A DNA stretch of 64,000 nt from Terribium retamae (GTDB taxonomy: Bacteria; Pseudomonadota; Alphaproteobacteria; Rhizobiales; Rhizobiaceae): the NCBI RefSeq assembly GCF_022347545.1, contig NZ_JAKREW010000014.1, positions 1 through 64,000 on the forward strand, in the 5' to 3' direction. Below are positions 27,755 to 36,864 of the stretch, in pieces (positions within the stretch are counted from its first letter, which is position 1; each line of letters starts with the position of its first letter). The notes under the pieces were generated by a model. That model was given only the letters and a program-made list of their open reading frames with translations. It did not search any database and had not been told where the DNA came from. Both the position numbers and the translations under genes were made by a program.

Positions 27755-28732
27755 TCAGGCCGCCGGCCTGCGCTGGTCGAACTGGCCGGTGGCTCGGAAA
27801 CGCCAGAGGTAGCTCGGCAGGATCGCTCCGATCGTGCGCGGCGTGATGCCGATCGCGGCGAAGGTACGCCCTTCCTTGATCGCCTCTTCTGAGACGACAT
27901 TGTCGGACTGCAGTTGCGTGACCTGGTCGTTGGTGAGCAGGGGCTTAGGAAGCAGTTCCAGGATCGATGCCTGGACCCTTGCAATCCACCAAGGCAGCGA
28001 GATCAGCAGGCGCTTGCGTTCAATGACCGCCAGCATTTCCTGCATGCACTCCTTGAAGGTCAGCACTTTCGGCCCGCCAAGCTCATAGATCTTGCCACCC
28101 TCGACGGCGCCATCCACCGAACGTGCAATCGCCTCGGCAACGTCGCCGACATAAACCGGCTGCAGGCGAGTCTCGCCGCCGCCGAGCAGCGGCAGGGCAG
28201 GCGAAAGGCGGGCCATGGCGGCGAAGCGATTGAAGAAACCGTCCTCCGGACCGAAATTGATCGAGGGCCGATAGATCACCGCATTTGGGATGGTCTCGAG
28301 AACGGCTTTCTCGCCCAGCGCCTTGGTGCGGGCATAGGCGGATTCCGAATCGACGCTAGCCCCGAGCGCTGAAACATGGGTCAGGCCGGCGCCGACGGAA
28401 CGGGCGGCTTCGGCGATGGCGCGGGCGCCGAAATCCTGCACCGCACCGAAACGCTGACGACCGCCTTCATAGAGGATGCCGACCAGGTTGACGACGTGAT
28501 CGGCGCCCTGCACGGCGTGGTCGACCGACCAGCGTACACGCACATTGGCCTGGACGGGCTGGATCTGGCTGACATTGCCGAGTGGCTGCAGGTGACCAGC
28601 AAGGTCGGGACGGCGGCAGGCGACCCGGATGCGATAACCGCGCTTGGCCAGGGCACGCACCACATGCCGACCGACGAAGCCGGAACCGCCGAAAACGACG
28701 ACAAGCTTGGGGGTCTGCAGGATTTCGGTCAT
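27755..28732 (-). CDS. NDUFA9-like complex I-associated NAD(P)H-binding protein
   Basis: A 325-residue atypical SDR that begins LVVVFGGSGFVGRHVVRALAK (glycine motif near 14-20). It has VNLVGILYE, VSALGASVDSESAYARTKALGE and IYRPSINFGPEDGFFNRFA, the pattern of the NDUFA9/complex I 39-kDa group, which in alphaproteobacteria is encoded apart from the nuo operon. The Tyr-Lys pair survives as SAYARTK. The ATG at 28732 follows a GGAG box; an alternative at 28774 adds 14 residues. Confidence 0.85.
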   Translation of the reverse strand: MTEILQTPKLVVVFGGSGFVGRHVVRALAKRGYRIRVACRRPDLAGHLQPLGNVSQIQPVQANVRVRWSVDHAVQGADHVVNLVGILYEGGRQRFGAVQDFGARAIAEAARSVGAGLTHVSALGASVDSESAYARTKALGEKAVLETIPNAVIYRPSINFGPEDGFFNRFAAMARLSPALPLLGGGETRLQPVYVGDVAEAIARSVDGAVEGGKIYELGGPKVLTFKECMQEMLAVIERKRLLISLPWWIARVQASILELLPKPLLTNDQVTQLQSDNVVSEEAIKEGRTFAAIGITPRTIGAILPSYLWRFRATGQFDQRRPAA

Positions 28733-28909
28733 GGCTGGCTCCGGCGCTCGAAAGCTTGGCTGAAGCCGTTTCATAGTCGGTTTCTCGCCAAAGGCAAAGG
28801 GCGACAGGACGTCGCCGCATTTGGGTGCCTCCTTCGAGGCTCGCCCGCAAAATACCGCGCCATTTATTCGGTCGGCGTGCCAGGCCCTCGAAGGGGCCGA
28901 TACACCGCT

Positions 28910-29911
28910 TCAGCCTTTGTGCCGCTCGGCGAAATCAGCGATGCGCTCGATAATTTCCTTGGAAACGGTAATGCCGCGCGTTGCGGCTTTTTCGGTTGCT
29001 GAAGCCTTGGAAAGCCCCGGTATGTGAACGCCATAACGGCGGTCCAGACGGTCGATCTGGCCCCTCATGCGCGTCTCGAAACCGGGATCGAGCAGCTTGG
29101 GTTCGATCGCCAGCACGAACAGGCCGGTGCCGGGGCTGTCCGGCCCGCCGCTGAACCAGGGCGCATCGAGCGACCAGTTGGCGCCGGAAAGGCCGGCCGC
29201 CAGCACTTCGACCATCAAGGCGATGTTGGCGCCGCGTGCACCGCCGAAGGCCAGCAGCGCGCCCTTCATGGCGGAAGTGGCTTCGGTTGTCGGATTGCCG
29301 TCGGCGTCGAGCGCCCAGCCTTCGGGGATCGCTTTGCCGTCGGCGGCAGCCTTGCGGATGTTGACGAAAGCGGTCGCGCTCGACGACTGGTCAATGATCA
29401 GTGGTGGGCCGCCAGCCTGCGGGCAGGCAAAGGACATCGGGTTGGTACAATAGACCGGTTTTGTCGAACCGGAGCCTGCGAGCACCGCCGGGCCGTTGGT
29501 GGCGGCAAAGGAGACCAGTCCCTGCTCGGCAAGACGTCCGGTGAAATAGCCAAGTGCACCAGCGGTGTAGGCATTTTTCTGCGAAAAGATCGCCACACCG
29601 AACAGCCGCGCCGTCTTGGCGAGATCTTCAAAGGCCCGGTCGAAACCGGTATGGGCAGCCCCACCTTGCGCGTCGGAGAGGTAAATGGCCAACGCCGGTC
29701 GGGTGATCACCGGCTCCGCCTTTCCATGGATGCGGCCGGCTTCAAGCGCTTCCAGATAGTCGATGTAGTGGGACAGGCCTACGGCCTTGTTGCCCTCGGC
29801 CTCGGCTGCAATTGCTGCGGCAGCGATGGAGCGGGCGGTTTCATCGCTGGCACCGGCACCCAGCGCTGCCATGCGGCATAGCGCACTAGCCTGTTCGAGA
29901 CTGAGCTGCAT
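28910..29911 (-). CDS. Ldh-family (malate/L-sulfolactate-type) oxidoreductase
   Basis: A 333-residue NAD(P)-dependent enzyme of the Ldh2/YlbC/DpkA family, which reduces 2-oxo acids or cyclic imines such as delta1-piperideine-2-carboxylate. Conserved blocks are SHYIDYLEAL near 47, DAQGGAAHTGFDRA near 80, YTAGALGYFTGRLAEQGL near 115-135 and NPMSFACPQ. The substrate cannot be told by eye. It lies 56 bp after two amino-acid ABC permease genes on the same strand, so it may act on the imported compound or its keto acid. Confidence 0.82.
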   Translation of the reverse strand: MQLSLEQASALCRMAALGAGASDETARSIAAAAIAAEAEGNKAVGLSHYIDYLEALEAGRIHGKAEPVITRPALAIYLSDAQGGAAHTGFDRAFEDLAKTARLFGVAIFSQKNAYTAGALGYFTGRLAEQGLVSFAATNGPAVLAGSGSTKPVYCTNPMSFACPQAGGPPLIIDQSSSATAFVNIRKAAADGKAIPEGWALDADGNPTTEATSAMKGALLAFGGARGANIALMVEVLAAGLSGANWSLDAPWFSGGPDSPGTGLFVLAIEPKLLDPGFETRMRGQIDRLDRRYGVHIPGLSKASATEKAATRGITVSKEIIERIADFAERHKG

Positions 29912-29967
29912 GCTTCCACCCCTTCGCTGCGTCCGTAATTCTACTTACGCCGCGATCCGGGCCGCAA

Positions 29968-30753
29968 TTAGCCTAGCCTTGCCGGAATGCGCGCTTCGAT
30001 CTTTCGGAACGCAAAGACGATTACCCCGGTAATGGCCATATAGACCAGTGCCAGAAGCAGCAAGGGTTCATAGGTGACGAAGGTCTCCTGCCGTACCCGC
30101 GATGCCACCGAATAGATATCGACCATGGTGATGGTCGCCACCAATGGCGTCGCTTTCAGCTGCAATACCGTTTCGCCGGCCAGCGTCGGCAGCGCTCGCC
30201 GCAGCGCCTGCGGCAGCCAGATGCGGCGAAAAGCGGTCCAGCGCCGCATGCCGAAGGCGCGAGCCGCTTCGAGTTGTCCTTTCGGCACTCCGGCAAAGGC
30301 ACCGCGCATCACCTCGCCCTCATATCCGGCATAAGAAAGGGTGAGTGCCAGCACGCCGTAAGGCCATGCCTGTCTGAGATAGGGCCACAGGAACGATTCG
30401 CGGATCCAGGGAAACTGCGGGAACAGCGAGCCGAGCCCGTAGTAGAGCAGCCATAGCTGCAAGAGCAACGGCGTGCCGCGGATGATTGTGCAGAACAGCC
30501 GTGCCGGCACTGCCAGGAAAGCAGGGCCAGCCGCTTGCGCGAATCCGATCGGGATCGCGAGGGCAATGCCGAGCGTGACGGTGACCACCAGCAGCCAGAT
30601 GGTGCGCCATATGCCCTGCAGGGCGAGCGGCAGATAGGCCGGCAGCCAGTCCCATCGCATGGTGAGGGCGCAGGCCAGCACGATCGCCGCCGCGAGGATG
30701 ATCAGGGTGATGCGGTGCGGCTGCAGCCATTCGGATTTGGGGGCAGCGCCCAT
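29968..30753 (-). CDS. Polar amino-acid ABC transporter permease (HisM/ArtM type)
   Basis: A 261-residue inner-membrane permease with about five helices. It has the HisJ/GlnP family start after a first helix (LPLALQGIWRTIWLLVV), RGTPLLLQLWLLYYG and the ATPase-contact EAA loop GQLEAARAFGMRRWTAFRRIWLPQALRRALP. It pairs with the permease encoded just upstream; the two genes share one base (TGATG). With the binding protein and ATPase upstream it forms a complete importer for basic or opine-type amino acids. Confidence 0.9.
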   Translation of the reverse strand: MGAAPKSEWLQPHRITLIILAAAIVLACALTMRWDWLPAYLPLALQGIWRTIWLLVVTVTLGIALAIPIGFAQAAGPAFLAVPARLFCTIIRGTPLLLQLWLLYYGLGSLFPQFPWIRESFLWPYLRQAWPYGVLALTLSYAGYEGEVMRGAFAGVPKGQLEAARAFGMRRWTAFRRIWLPQALRRALPTLAGETVLQLKATPLVATITMVDIYSVASRVRQETFVTYEPLLLLALVYMAITGVIVFAFRKIEARIPARLG

Positions 30754-31532
30754 CAGCGTGTCTCCACGACCGATGGCATGCCGCGCCGCGAATAACGCTC
30801 GAAGCGGGAGATGATCACATTGGAGACAAGCGTCAGCGCCAGGTAAAGCACGCCGGCGGCGATGAAGAAGGTGAAATACGCCTTGGTGGCACCGGCCGCC
30901 AGCCGCGTCGTCTGCGTCAGCTCGTTGAAGCCGACGACAGCGAGAAGCGCCGTATCCTTGGTGGCGATCAGCCAGAGATTGGCAAGGCCAGGGATGGCAT
31001 AAGGTGCCATCGCAGGCAAGGTGATACGCCTGAGTTGCAGCGAAGGCGACATGCCATAGGCGCGCGCCGCCTCGATCTGTCCTTGCGGGATGGCGAGGAT
31101 GGCGCCGCGCAGCACTTCCGTTGAATAAGCCCCCTGGACGACGCCGAGCACGCAGATGCCGGCGACCAGGCCGTTGATGTCGACGGGCGCGTAGCCGAGA
31201 AGCGTTAGGAGCCGGTTCACCAGGTCGGTACCTGCGAAATAGAGCAGCAGGATCAGCACCAGTTCCGGAACCGCGCGCACGATCGTGGTGTAGAGGCCGA
31301 ACAGGTCACGCACCATCGGGCTGCCATAGAGCTTGCCATAGGCGCCGCTGATGCCGATCAGCAGGCCGAGGCCGAACGATCCGCAGGCGATGCCGACCGA
31401 AGCCAGAAGGCCACGCAGCAAATTGCCGCCCCATCCGGGTGGATCGAATGCCAGAAGTTCGGCAAGGCTGGCTGCCGAGGCCGAAAGGAAGATGTCTGTC
31501 AGCGTCGTCACTCCGACTGAACAGCGCCGCAT
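30753..31532 (-). CDS. Polar amino-acid ABC transporter permease (HisQ/ArtQ type)
   Basis: A 259-residue permease with five to six helices. It has LLRGLLASVGIACGSFGLGLLIG at the start of the domain, VRAVPELVLILLLYF, and the EAA loop GQIEAARAYGMSPSLQLRRITLPAMAPYAIPGL. The start is uncertain: 31532 lacks a strong box, 31577 and a GTG at 31511 are alternatives. It is separated from the binding-protein gene upstream by a 100-bp mosaic repeat, which could lower permease expression relative to the binding protein. Confidence 0.88.
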   Translation of the reverse strand: MRRCSVGVTTLTDIFLSASAASLAELLAFDPPGWGGNLLRGLLASVGIACGSFGLGLLIGISGAYGKLYGSPMVRDLFGLYTTIVRAVPELVLILLLYFAGTDLVNRLLTLLGYAPVDINGLVAGICVLGVVQGAYSTEVLRGAILAIPQGQIEAARAYGMSPSLQLRRITLPAMAPYAIPGLANLWLIATKDTALLAVVGFNELTQTTRLAAGATKAYFTFFIAAGVLYLALTLVSNVIISRFERYSRRGMPSVVETR

Positions 31533-31654
31533 ACCGCCGTTGGAGGATTTCGAATGAGCCGGCGCGCCCCCCGGCATGCCGGCTCACGACCCGACCTGGC
31601 GTGAAACGCTGGCGGGATGGCGCGGCGCCTCTCGGGGGCGTCACGCGGGACCCA

Positions 31655-31754
31655 GAGCAATTCCAGGAAAAGTGCGTAGCGGTTTTCCGTCCGGAATTGC
31701 GCCAGAAACAGAGTTAGAGCGTTTCCGCGTTTCCGAGAAATCGGAAACGCTCTA
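31655..31754. repeat. RIME-like mosaic repeat, modules B + C
   Basis: Module B (31655-31700) is a palindrome with GCAATTCC/GGAATTGC ends; module C (31715-31754) is a perfect hairpin with TAGAGCGTTTCCG-type arms. It lies inside an ABC transporter operon, between the binding-protein gene and the permease genes, and is the best-preserved B+C copy in the window. Confidence 0.85.
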
Positions 31755-31768
31755 ATCCCATCGGGACG

Positions 31769-32566
31769 CTAGTTCGACTGCGCCTCTTCGCCATACACGT
31801 CGAAATCGAAATACTTCTTGGTGATCTCGTTGTATTTGCCGTTTGCACGGATACCCTTGATGGCAGCGCTGATCTTGTCCTTGAGTTCGGTGTCGCCCTT
31901 GCGCACGCCCGCGCCGACGCCCGGCCCGAGAACCTCGAGATCAGGTGCCACGGTGCCCTTCATGTCGCAGCAGCCTTTGCCCTGGTCGGACTTCAGGAAG
32001 GCATCCAGCGCAATCTGGTCGGCCTGGGTGGCGTCGATGCGGCCGGCGGCGAGATCCTGGTTCGCCTCATCCTGTGTCTGGTATTCCTTGATCTCGGCCG
32101 CCGTCGAAGCGAAGTGCTTCTTGGCGTAGGCGGCATGAACGGTGGATACTTGGACGCCGACTATCTTACCCTTGAGCCCCTCCGGCGAAGCGTCGAACTT
32201 CTGGTCCTTGGCTCCGATGATCGCGGTCGGCGTGTTGTAGTACTTATCGGAGAAGTCGATCTCCTTCTGGCGCTCAGCGGTGATCGACATCGAATTCATG
32301 ATCGCGTCGATTTTCTTGGTCTTCAGGCCAGGAATCAGGCCATCCCATGGAATCGGCGTCAACACGCAGTCGAGCTTGGCTTCGGCGCAGATCGCCATGG
32401 CGATCTCGACTTCCCAGCCACCCCATTTGCCGGACGAATCCTGCGAATAGAAAGGCGGATAGGCCTCGGGCGAGAAGCCGACCTTCACCTGTTCGGCGCT
32501 GGCCGCGAAGGTTCCCGCCAACGCGATCGCAGCGGCAGCGACCGCGGTCTTCAGAAATGCTTTCAT
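31769..32566 (-). CDS. Periplasmic amino-acid-binding protein of ABC importer
   Basis: A 265-residue family 3 solute-binding protein. The signal peptide (1-24) ends TFAASA before EQVKVGFSPEAYPPF. The ligand-binding family features are WDGLIPGLKTKKIDAIMNSMSIT, KEIDFSDKYYNTPTAII and LKGKIVGVQVSTVHAAY. A CC pair occurs near residue 200 (GKGCCDMKG). It resembles lysine/arginine/ornithine and octopine binding proteins. The start at 32566 begins the signal peptide; the longer frame to 32644 overlaps the ATPase gene. Confidence 0.9.
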   Translation of the reverse strand: MKAFLKTAVAAAAIALAGTFAASAEQVKVGFSPEAYPPFYSQDSSGKWGGWEVEIAMAICAEAKLDCVLTPIPWDGLIPGLKTKKIDAIMNSMSITAERQKEIDFSDKYYNTPTAIIGAKDQKFDASPEGLKGKIVGVQVSTVHAAYAKKHFASTAAEIKEYQTQDEANQDLAAGRIDATQADQIALDAFLKSDQGKGCCDMKGTVAPDLEVLGPGVGAGVRKGDTELKDKISAAIKGIRANGKYNEITKKYFDFDVYGEEAQSN

Positions 32567-32633
32567 GCCTTGTTCTCCCGTTGTTTTTGACTGTTCCCGT
32601 AGTCTTTCTCCCGCAGCCGCCTGATCTCGAGAG

Positions 32634-33449
32634 TCAGCCGACATTGCGCAGAAACTGCTTCAATCTTTCGGATTTCGGCGCGCCGAAGACCTGCTCCGGC
32701 GGTCCCTCCTCCTCCACCAGCCCATTGTGGAGGTAGATGACATGCGTCGCGACCTCGCGGGCAAATTTCATTTCATGCGTGACCAGCACCATGGTGCGGC
32801 CCTCACGCGCGAGATCGCCGATTACCTTCAGCACTTCGCCGACCAGCTCGGGGTCGAGCGCCGAGGTCGGCTCGTCGAACAGCATGACACGGGGCTGTAT
32901 GGCCAAAGCCCTGGCGATCGCCGCGCGTTGCTGCTGCCCGCCGGACAGGAAGTGTGGGTAGACATCGCGTTTTTCGGCGAGTCCGACCCGCGCGAGCAGT
33001 TTTTCGGCGGTGGCGATCGCTTCCTCGCGCTTCACGCCCAGGACATGCACGGGCACCTCAATGACGTTCTGCAGGAGCGTCATATGGTTCCACAGGTTGA
33101 AGCTCTGGAACACCATGCCCAGCCGCGAGCGGATACGTTCGATCTGCCGACGATCCGCCGGCACCGTATGGCCGTGGCTGTCGGCCTTCAGCTTGATCTC
33201 CTCGCCGTTGACACGGATGATGCCACTCGTCGGGTTTTCCAGGCAGTTGATGCAGCGCAGTAGCGTGGATTTGCCTGAGCCACTGCCACCTATGATGGCC
33301 ACGACCTCCCCGTCGCGAGCCGACAGCGACACACCCTTCAGGACATGAAGCTCACCGAATTTTTTGTGCAGGTTTTCGACGTGGATGGCTTCGGCAGCGC
33401 CATTTGGCGCCTGGCCAACGGGGATTGCGGCAGCTCCAGCTACGCTCAC
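32634..33449 (-). CDS. ABC transporter ATPase, HisP/OccP type
   Basis: A 271-residue ATPase with Walker A GGSGSGKST (about 54-62), Q-loop VFQSFNLWNHMT, signature LSGGQQQRAAIARAL, Walker B VMLFDEPTSALDPE and H-loop LVTHEMKFARE. The insert near 80-98 (KLKADSHGHTVPADRRQI) is characteristic of the HisP/OccP basic amino-acid and opine group. It is the first gene of the minus-strand transporter operon, and is divergent from the hydrolase gene at 33661. Confidence 0.92.
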   Translation of the reverse strand: MSVAGAAAIPVGQAPNGAAEAIHVENLHKKFGELHVLKGVSLSARDGEVVAIIGGSGSGKSTLLRCINCLENPTSGIIRVNGEEIKLKADSHGHTVPADRRQIERIRSRLGMVFQSFNLWNHMTLLQNVIEVPVHVLGVKREEAIATAEKLLARVGLAEKRDVYPHFLSGGQQQRAAIARALAIQPRVMLFDEPTSALDPELVGEVLKVIGDLAREGRTMVLVTHEMKFAREVATHVIYLHNGLVEEEGPPEQVFGAPKSERLKQFLRNVG

Positions 33450-33580
33450 CGGGTGACCTCCGTACGGTCGACGTCAATTCGTCGAACGTCTATCCGGCTA
33501 ATCAACATACGCTGTGATGTCCCGCTCCAGACTTCAGCATGGACCCGTCAGCGCGAGCCCGTCAATCCTGCTCATTACGG

Positions 33581-33605
33581 CACTTGCGGCCTTGTTGTGC
33601 AAGTG
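33581..33605. promoter_or_regulatory. Candidate operator in the divergent transporter/hydrolase promoter
   Basis: A perfect inverted repeat CACTTGC-11-GCAAGTG lies 56 bp before the hydrolase start. It overlaps a plausible promoter: a TTGCGG-like -35 inside the left arm and TATAAA (33606-33611) directly after the right arm. Binding here would block that promoter. The TetR-type gene two positions downstream is the obvious candidate regulator. Confidence 0.5.
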
Positions 33606-33660
33606 TATAAATAGCTTTCGATGAAATTTTCTCGATTTTTTTCAGCTTAAAAGGGCATCG

Positions 33661-34533
33661 ATGAGCGCTTTCGGATCACAGTCGATGGCGGCGCCGCTGC
33701 GGCGCGTGCTGATGCGGTCGGCGGCCAACGCCATGCGGGACGCCGATCGGGCTGCCTGGCATTATGGCCCGGGCTTCAACCCGGCGAAAGCCGCGGCGCA
33801 GCATGCAAGGCTTGCCGAACTGGTTGCTGCTTCCGGCGCCGAGATCGAATGGATCGAGGACAAGGCCGACGGGCTCTCGGATTCGGTGTTCACGCACGAT
33901 CCGTCGCTGATGACGGACCGTGGCGCGCTCATCCTGTCCATGGGCAAGCCTTTGCGCGCCAACGAACCCTCCCTGCACGAGGAAACCTACAAAAGGCTAG
34001 GCATTCCGATCCTGGGCCGCGTCGAGGCTCCCGGCCAGGTCGAGGGCGGTGATTGCGTATGGGTGGATGCGCGCACGCTGGCGATCGGGCGCGGGGTTCG
34101 CTCCAACCAGGAGGGCATCCAGCAGGTATCCAACCTGCTGACGCCGCTCGGCATTTCCGTCTATGGCTTCGATTTGCCCTTGTGGCAGGGCGAGGAGGCC
34201 TGCCTGCATCTGATGTCGGTGATCAGCCCGCTGGCCGATGACCTCGCGCTGGTTTATTCGCCGCTGCTGCCGGCGCCGTTCTATCAGATGCTGAAGGCAC
34301 GCGGCATCCGGCTGGTCGAAGGCGACGCAGAAGAGTTTGCGGCCTCGAACGGCCTCAGCCTCAATGTGCTGCCGACCAGTCCGAACAAGGTCATCGCCGT
34401 GGCCGGCTTCTCCAAGACCAAGGCTGCGATGGAAGCCGCCGGCTGCACGGTCGAAACTTTCGAGGCGGACGCGCTCTGCATCGCTTGCGAAGGCGGGCCG
34501 ACCTGTCTGACGCGGCCGATCCTGCGTCAATGA
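33661..34533 (+). CDS. Dimethylarginine dimethylaminohydrolase-like guanidino hydrolase
   Basis: A 290-residue amidinotransferase-fold protein of the DDAH/arginine deiminase superfamily. Active-site elements are FTHDPSLMT (Asp80), EGGD (128-131), His183 in CLHLMSV and the C-terminal nucleophile Cys282 in EGGPTCLTRP. DDAH turns N-methylated arginines into citrulline and methylamines; a related guanidino substrate is possible. The ATG at 33661 has an AAGGG box; Met9 is an alternative. It starts the plus-strand operon with tetR, TPP enzyme and SDR, each overlapping by about 4 bp. Confidence 0.85.
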   Translation: MSAFGSQSMAAPLRRVLMRSAANAMRDADRAAWHYGPGFNPAKAAAQHARLAELVAASGAEIEWIEDKADGLSDSVFTHDPSLMTDRGALILSMGKPLRANEPSLHEETYKRLGIPILGRVEAPGQVEGGDCVWVDARTLAIGRGVRSNQEGIQQVSNLLTPLGISVYGFDLPLWQGEEACLHLMSVISPLADDLALVYSPLLPAPFYQMLKARGIRLVEGDAEEFAASNGLSLNVLPTSPNKVIAVAGFSKTKAAMEAAGCTVETFEADALCIACEGGPTCLTRPILRQ

Positions 34534-35231
34534 ACGCGCCGTCCCGTCGCAAATTCCGCCGCGAGGGCGAGGAGCGGCGGCGGCAGGACCTGATCGAGGC
34601 GACCCTGGACAGCGTAGCGGAGCATGGCCTTCAGGGCGCCAGCCTGCGCACCATTGCGCTGCGCGCCGGCGTTACCGCCGGGCTGATCCGGCACTATTTC
34701 CCCGGCAAGGAAGAGCTGCTGCAGGAAGCCTATACAACGCTGGTCGAGCGCATGACCGAGCAGGCGAAGGCCGCACTGGCGATGGAAGACGCATCGCCCC
34801 GCAAACGCCTGGCCGCTTTCGTTTCCGCCAATCTCAATGCACCGATCATCGATGCGCGGGTGTTTTCGCTCTGGGCAACCTTCATCGGCCGGGCTAGCGC
34901 GGATCCGGCCCTGGCGCAGGCTCACCGCGAAGGCTATCTCGGCTTTCGTGACGAGGTGGAGGCGGTGGTGGCCGAAGTGCTCGCCGCCGAGCAGCGCAAG
35001 GTGGAAACAAGCCAGCTGCGCCACCATGCGATCGCGATCAATGCCATCATCGATGGGCTCTGGATCGAAGGCTGCCTTGCCGGCGAGATGTTCTCCCCCG
35101 GCGAGCTGGCGGCCATAGGCATCAGGGCCGTCGAAGCCGAACTCGGCCTTGTGCCGGAGCAGGATCCCGAAAAGCCGCAGACTTCTCGGAGGAAGCTCAT
35201 GCGTCTCGCTCAAAAAGGAGAAAGCGGATGA
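34530..35231 (+). CDS. TetR-family regulator with BetI-like C-terminal domain
   Basis: A 233-residue repressor. The N-terminal helix-turn-helix (about 15-65) reads RRRQDLIEATLDSVAEHG and TIALRAGVTAGLIRHYFPGKEELL; the C-terminal part (RVFSLWATFIGRA, INAIIDGLWIEGCL) resembles BetI-type ligand domains. The ATG at 34530 overlaps the hydrolase stop and its own stop overlaps the start of the TPP enzyme, so it lies inside the catabolic operon and probably controls it in response to the imported compound. Confidence 0.88.
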   Translation: MNAPSRRKFRREGEERRRQDLIEATLDSVAEHGLQGASLRTIALRAGVTAGLIRHYFPGKEELLQEAYTTLVERMTEQAKAALAMEDASPRKRLAAFVSANLNAPIIDARVFSLWATFIGRASADPALAQAHREGYLGFRDEVEAVVAEVLAAEQRKVETSQLRHHAIAINAIIDGLWIEGCLAGEMFSPGELAAIGIRAVEAELGLVPEQDPEKPQTSRRKLMRLAQKGESG

Positions 35232-36805
35232 CCACCGTCGGGGAGGCGTTGATTTCGCTGCTTGAGGCGCATGGCGTCGACATGGTCTTCGGCATTCCCG
35301 GCGTGCATACGGTCGAGCTTTATCGCGGCCTCGCCGGCTCTCGCATTCGCCACGTCACGCCGCGTCACGAACAGGGCGCCGGCTTCATGGCCGATGGCTA
35401 TGCGCGCGCCAGCGGCAAAGCAGGCGTTGCTTTCGTCATCACCGGCCCGGGCTTGACCAACACCATCACCGCCATGGGCCAGGCACGGGCAGACTCAGTG
35501 CCAATGCTGGTGATCTCTGGGGTCAACGCGACGCCGACCCTTGGCCAAGGCCTGGGCTATCTGCACGAATTGCCCGACCAGCAAGGCATGATGGCCAAGG
35601 TGGCCGTATTTTCAGAACGGATTGTCGACCCCGCCCGGTTGCCGGCCGTCCTCGCTCGCGCTTTCGACCTTTTCCACTCGGCCCGTCCGGGGCCCGTGCA
35701 CATCGAAATCCCGCTCGACGTCATGGGCTTGCGGGCAGAAGCGCTGAAGATCATGCCCGCCGGAGAACGACCCACAAAAGCTGATCCCGACGCGATCCGC
35801 AAAGCAGCGGCGTTGCTTGCCGGCGCCGAACGTCCCCTTGTGTTGGCCGGCGGCGGCGCACGACACGCCGAGGCGCAGCTGCGGGACCTGGCCGAACGTC
35901 TCGGCGCACCAGTTGTCCAGACTGCCAATGCGCGCGGTCTCATGCATGGCCATGGGCTGACGGTTCCCGCCAGCCCCAGCCTCAAGGCGGTGCGAGCGCT
36001 GATCTCGGGCAGCGATGTCGTACTGGCTGCCGGCACCGAGTTCGGGCCCACCGACTATGACATGTATGGGGACGGCGGGTTCGTCATGCCGGGCAGGCTG
36101 GTACGCATCGACATCGATGCCGGCCAACTTGCCCGGCATCCGGCCACGGTCGCCATCGAAGCCGATTGTGCGGGAGCGCTAGAAGCACTGGCCACGGCAA
36201 TCCATCGACCAAAGGCAGCGGCCAGCGGCCCCGAACGCGCTGCTGCGGCACGGCTGGCCGCGTTCGCCGAGATCGGCCCTGCCATGCAGGCGCAGGTGGC
36301 GGTGGTCGAAACGATCCGCAACAGCTTGCCCGGCGCCATCATCGTCGGGGATTCGACGCAGCCGATCTACGCCGCCAATCTCTATTACGATCATGATCGG
36401 CCTGCCGGCTGGTTCAACGCGGCCACGGGTTTCGGCGCCTTGGGCTATGGTCCACCGGCCGCGATCGGCGCAGCTCTGGCTATACCGGACGCACCCGTGG
36501 TCTGTCTCACCGGTGACGGCGGCTTTCAGTTCACCTTGCCGGAAATCGCCGCCGCGCTCGACGCCGAAGCGCCGGTGATCTTCGTTGTCTGGAACAATCG
36601 CGGCTATCGCGAAATCGAGACTTCGATGCGCGACGTCGGGGTTGAACCAGTCGGCGTCTCGCCTGCACCGCCCAATTTCTGCAAACTGGCCGATGCTTAC
36701 GGTATCGGTTCGCAGAGATTGGAGGGCGCTGCCGGGCTTGCACAAGCTCTCGGCAGAGCGCGGGCGACAAAAAAGCCTTTCCTCATAGAGATTTCGGTTG
36801 AGTGA
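35228..36805 (+). CDS. TPP-dependent decarboxylase, 5-guanidino-2-oxopentanoate decarboxylase-like
   Basis: A 525-residue enzyme with the three domains of the acetolactate-synthase/AruI family: PYR domain with catalytic Glu48 (RHEQGAGFMADGYAR), central domain, and PP domain with the TPP/Mg motif GDGGFQFTLPE...VVWNNRGY near 428-458. In the arginine transaminase pathway AruI decarboxylates 2-ketoarginine to 4-guanidinobutanal. The N-terminus (GEALISLLEAHGVDMVFGIPGVHTVELYRGL) fits that group, and the arginine-like transporter and DDAH-like gene support it, but the substrate is inferred. Confidence 0.82.
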   Translation: MTTVGEALISLLEAHGVDMVFGIPGVHTVELYRGLAGSRIRHVTPRHEQGAGFMADGYARASGKAGVAFVITGPGLTNTITAMGQARADSVPMLVISGVNATPTLGQGLGYLHELPDQQGMMAKVAVFSERIVDPARLPAVLARAFDLFHSARPGPVHIEIPLDVMGLRAEALKIMPAGERPTKADPDAIRKAAALLAGAERPLVLAGGGARHAEAQLRDLAERLGAPVVQTANARGLMHGHGLTVPASPSLKAVRALISGSDVVLAAGTEFGPTDYDMYGDGGFVMPGRLVRIDIDAGQLARHPATVAIEADCAGALEALATAIHRPKAAASGPERAAAARLAAFAEIGPAMQAQVAVVETIRNSLPGAIIVGDSTQPIYAANLYYDHDRPAGWFNAATGFGALGYGPPAAIGAALAIPDAPVVCLTGDGGFQFTLPEIAAALDAEAPVIFVVWNNRGYREIETSMRDVGVEPVGVSPAPPNFCKLADAYGIGSQRLEGAAGLAQALGRARATKKPFLIEISVE

Positions 36806-36864
36806 GAGCGCGAAAGGCGCGACTTTCAGATATCCATCAAATGACTGAGCAGGAGTTGTCGCGG

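Noticed and set aside
31655..31754. CRISPR-like repeats, considering several similar sequences in the window
   Set aside because: The copies are dispersed kilobases apart, palindromic and of mixed composition; there is no regular spacer array.
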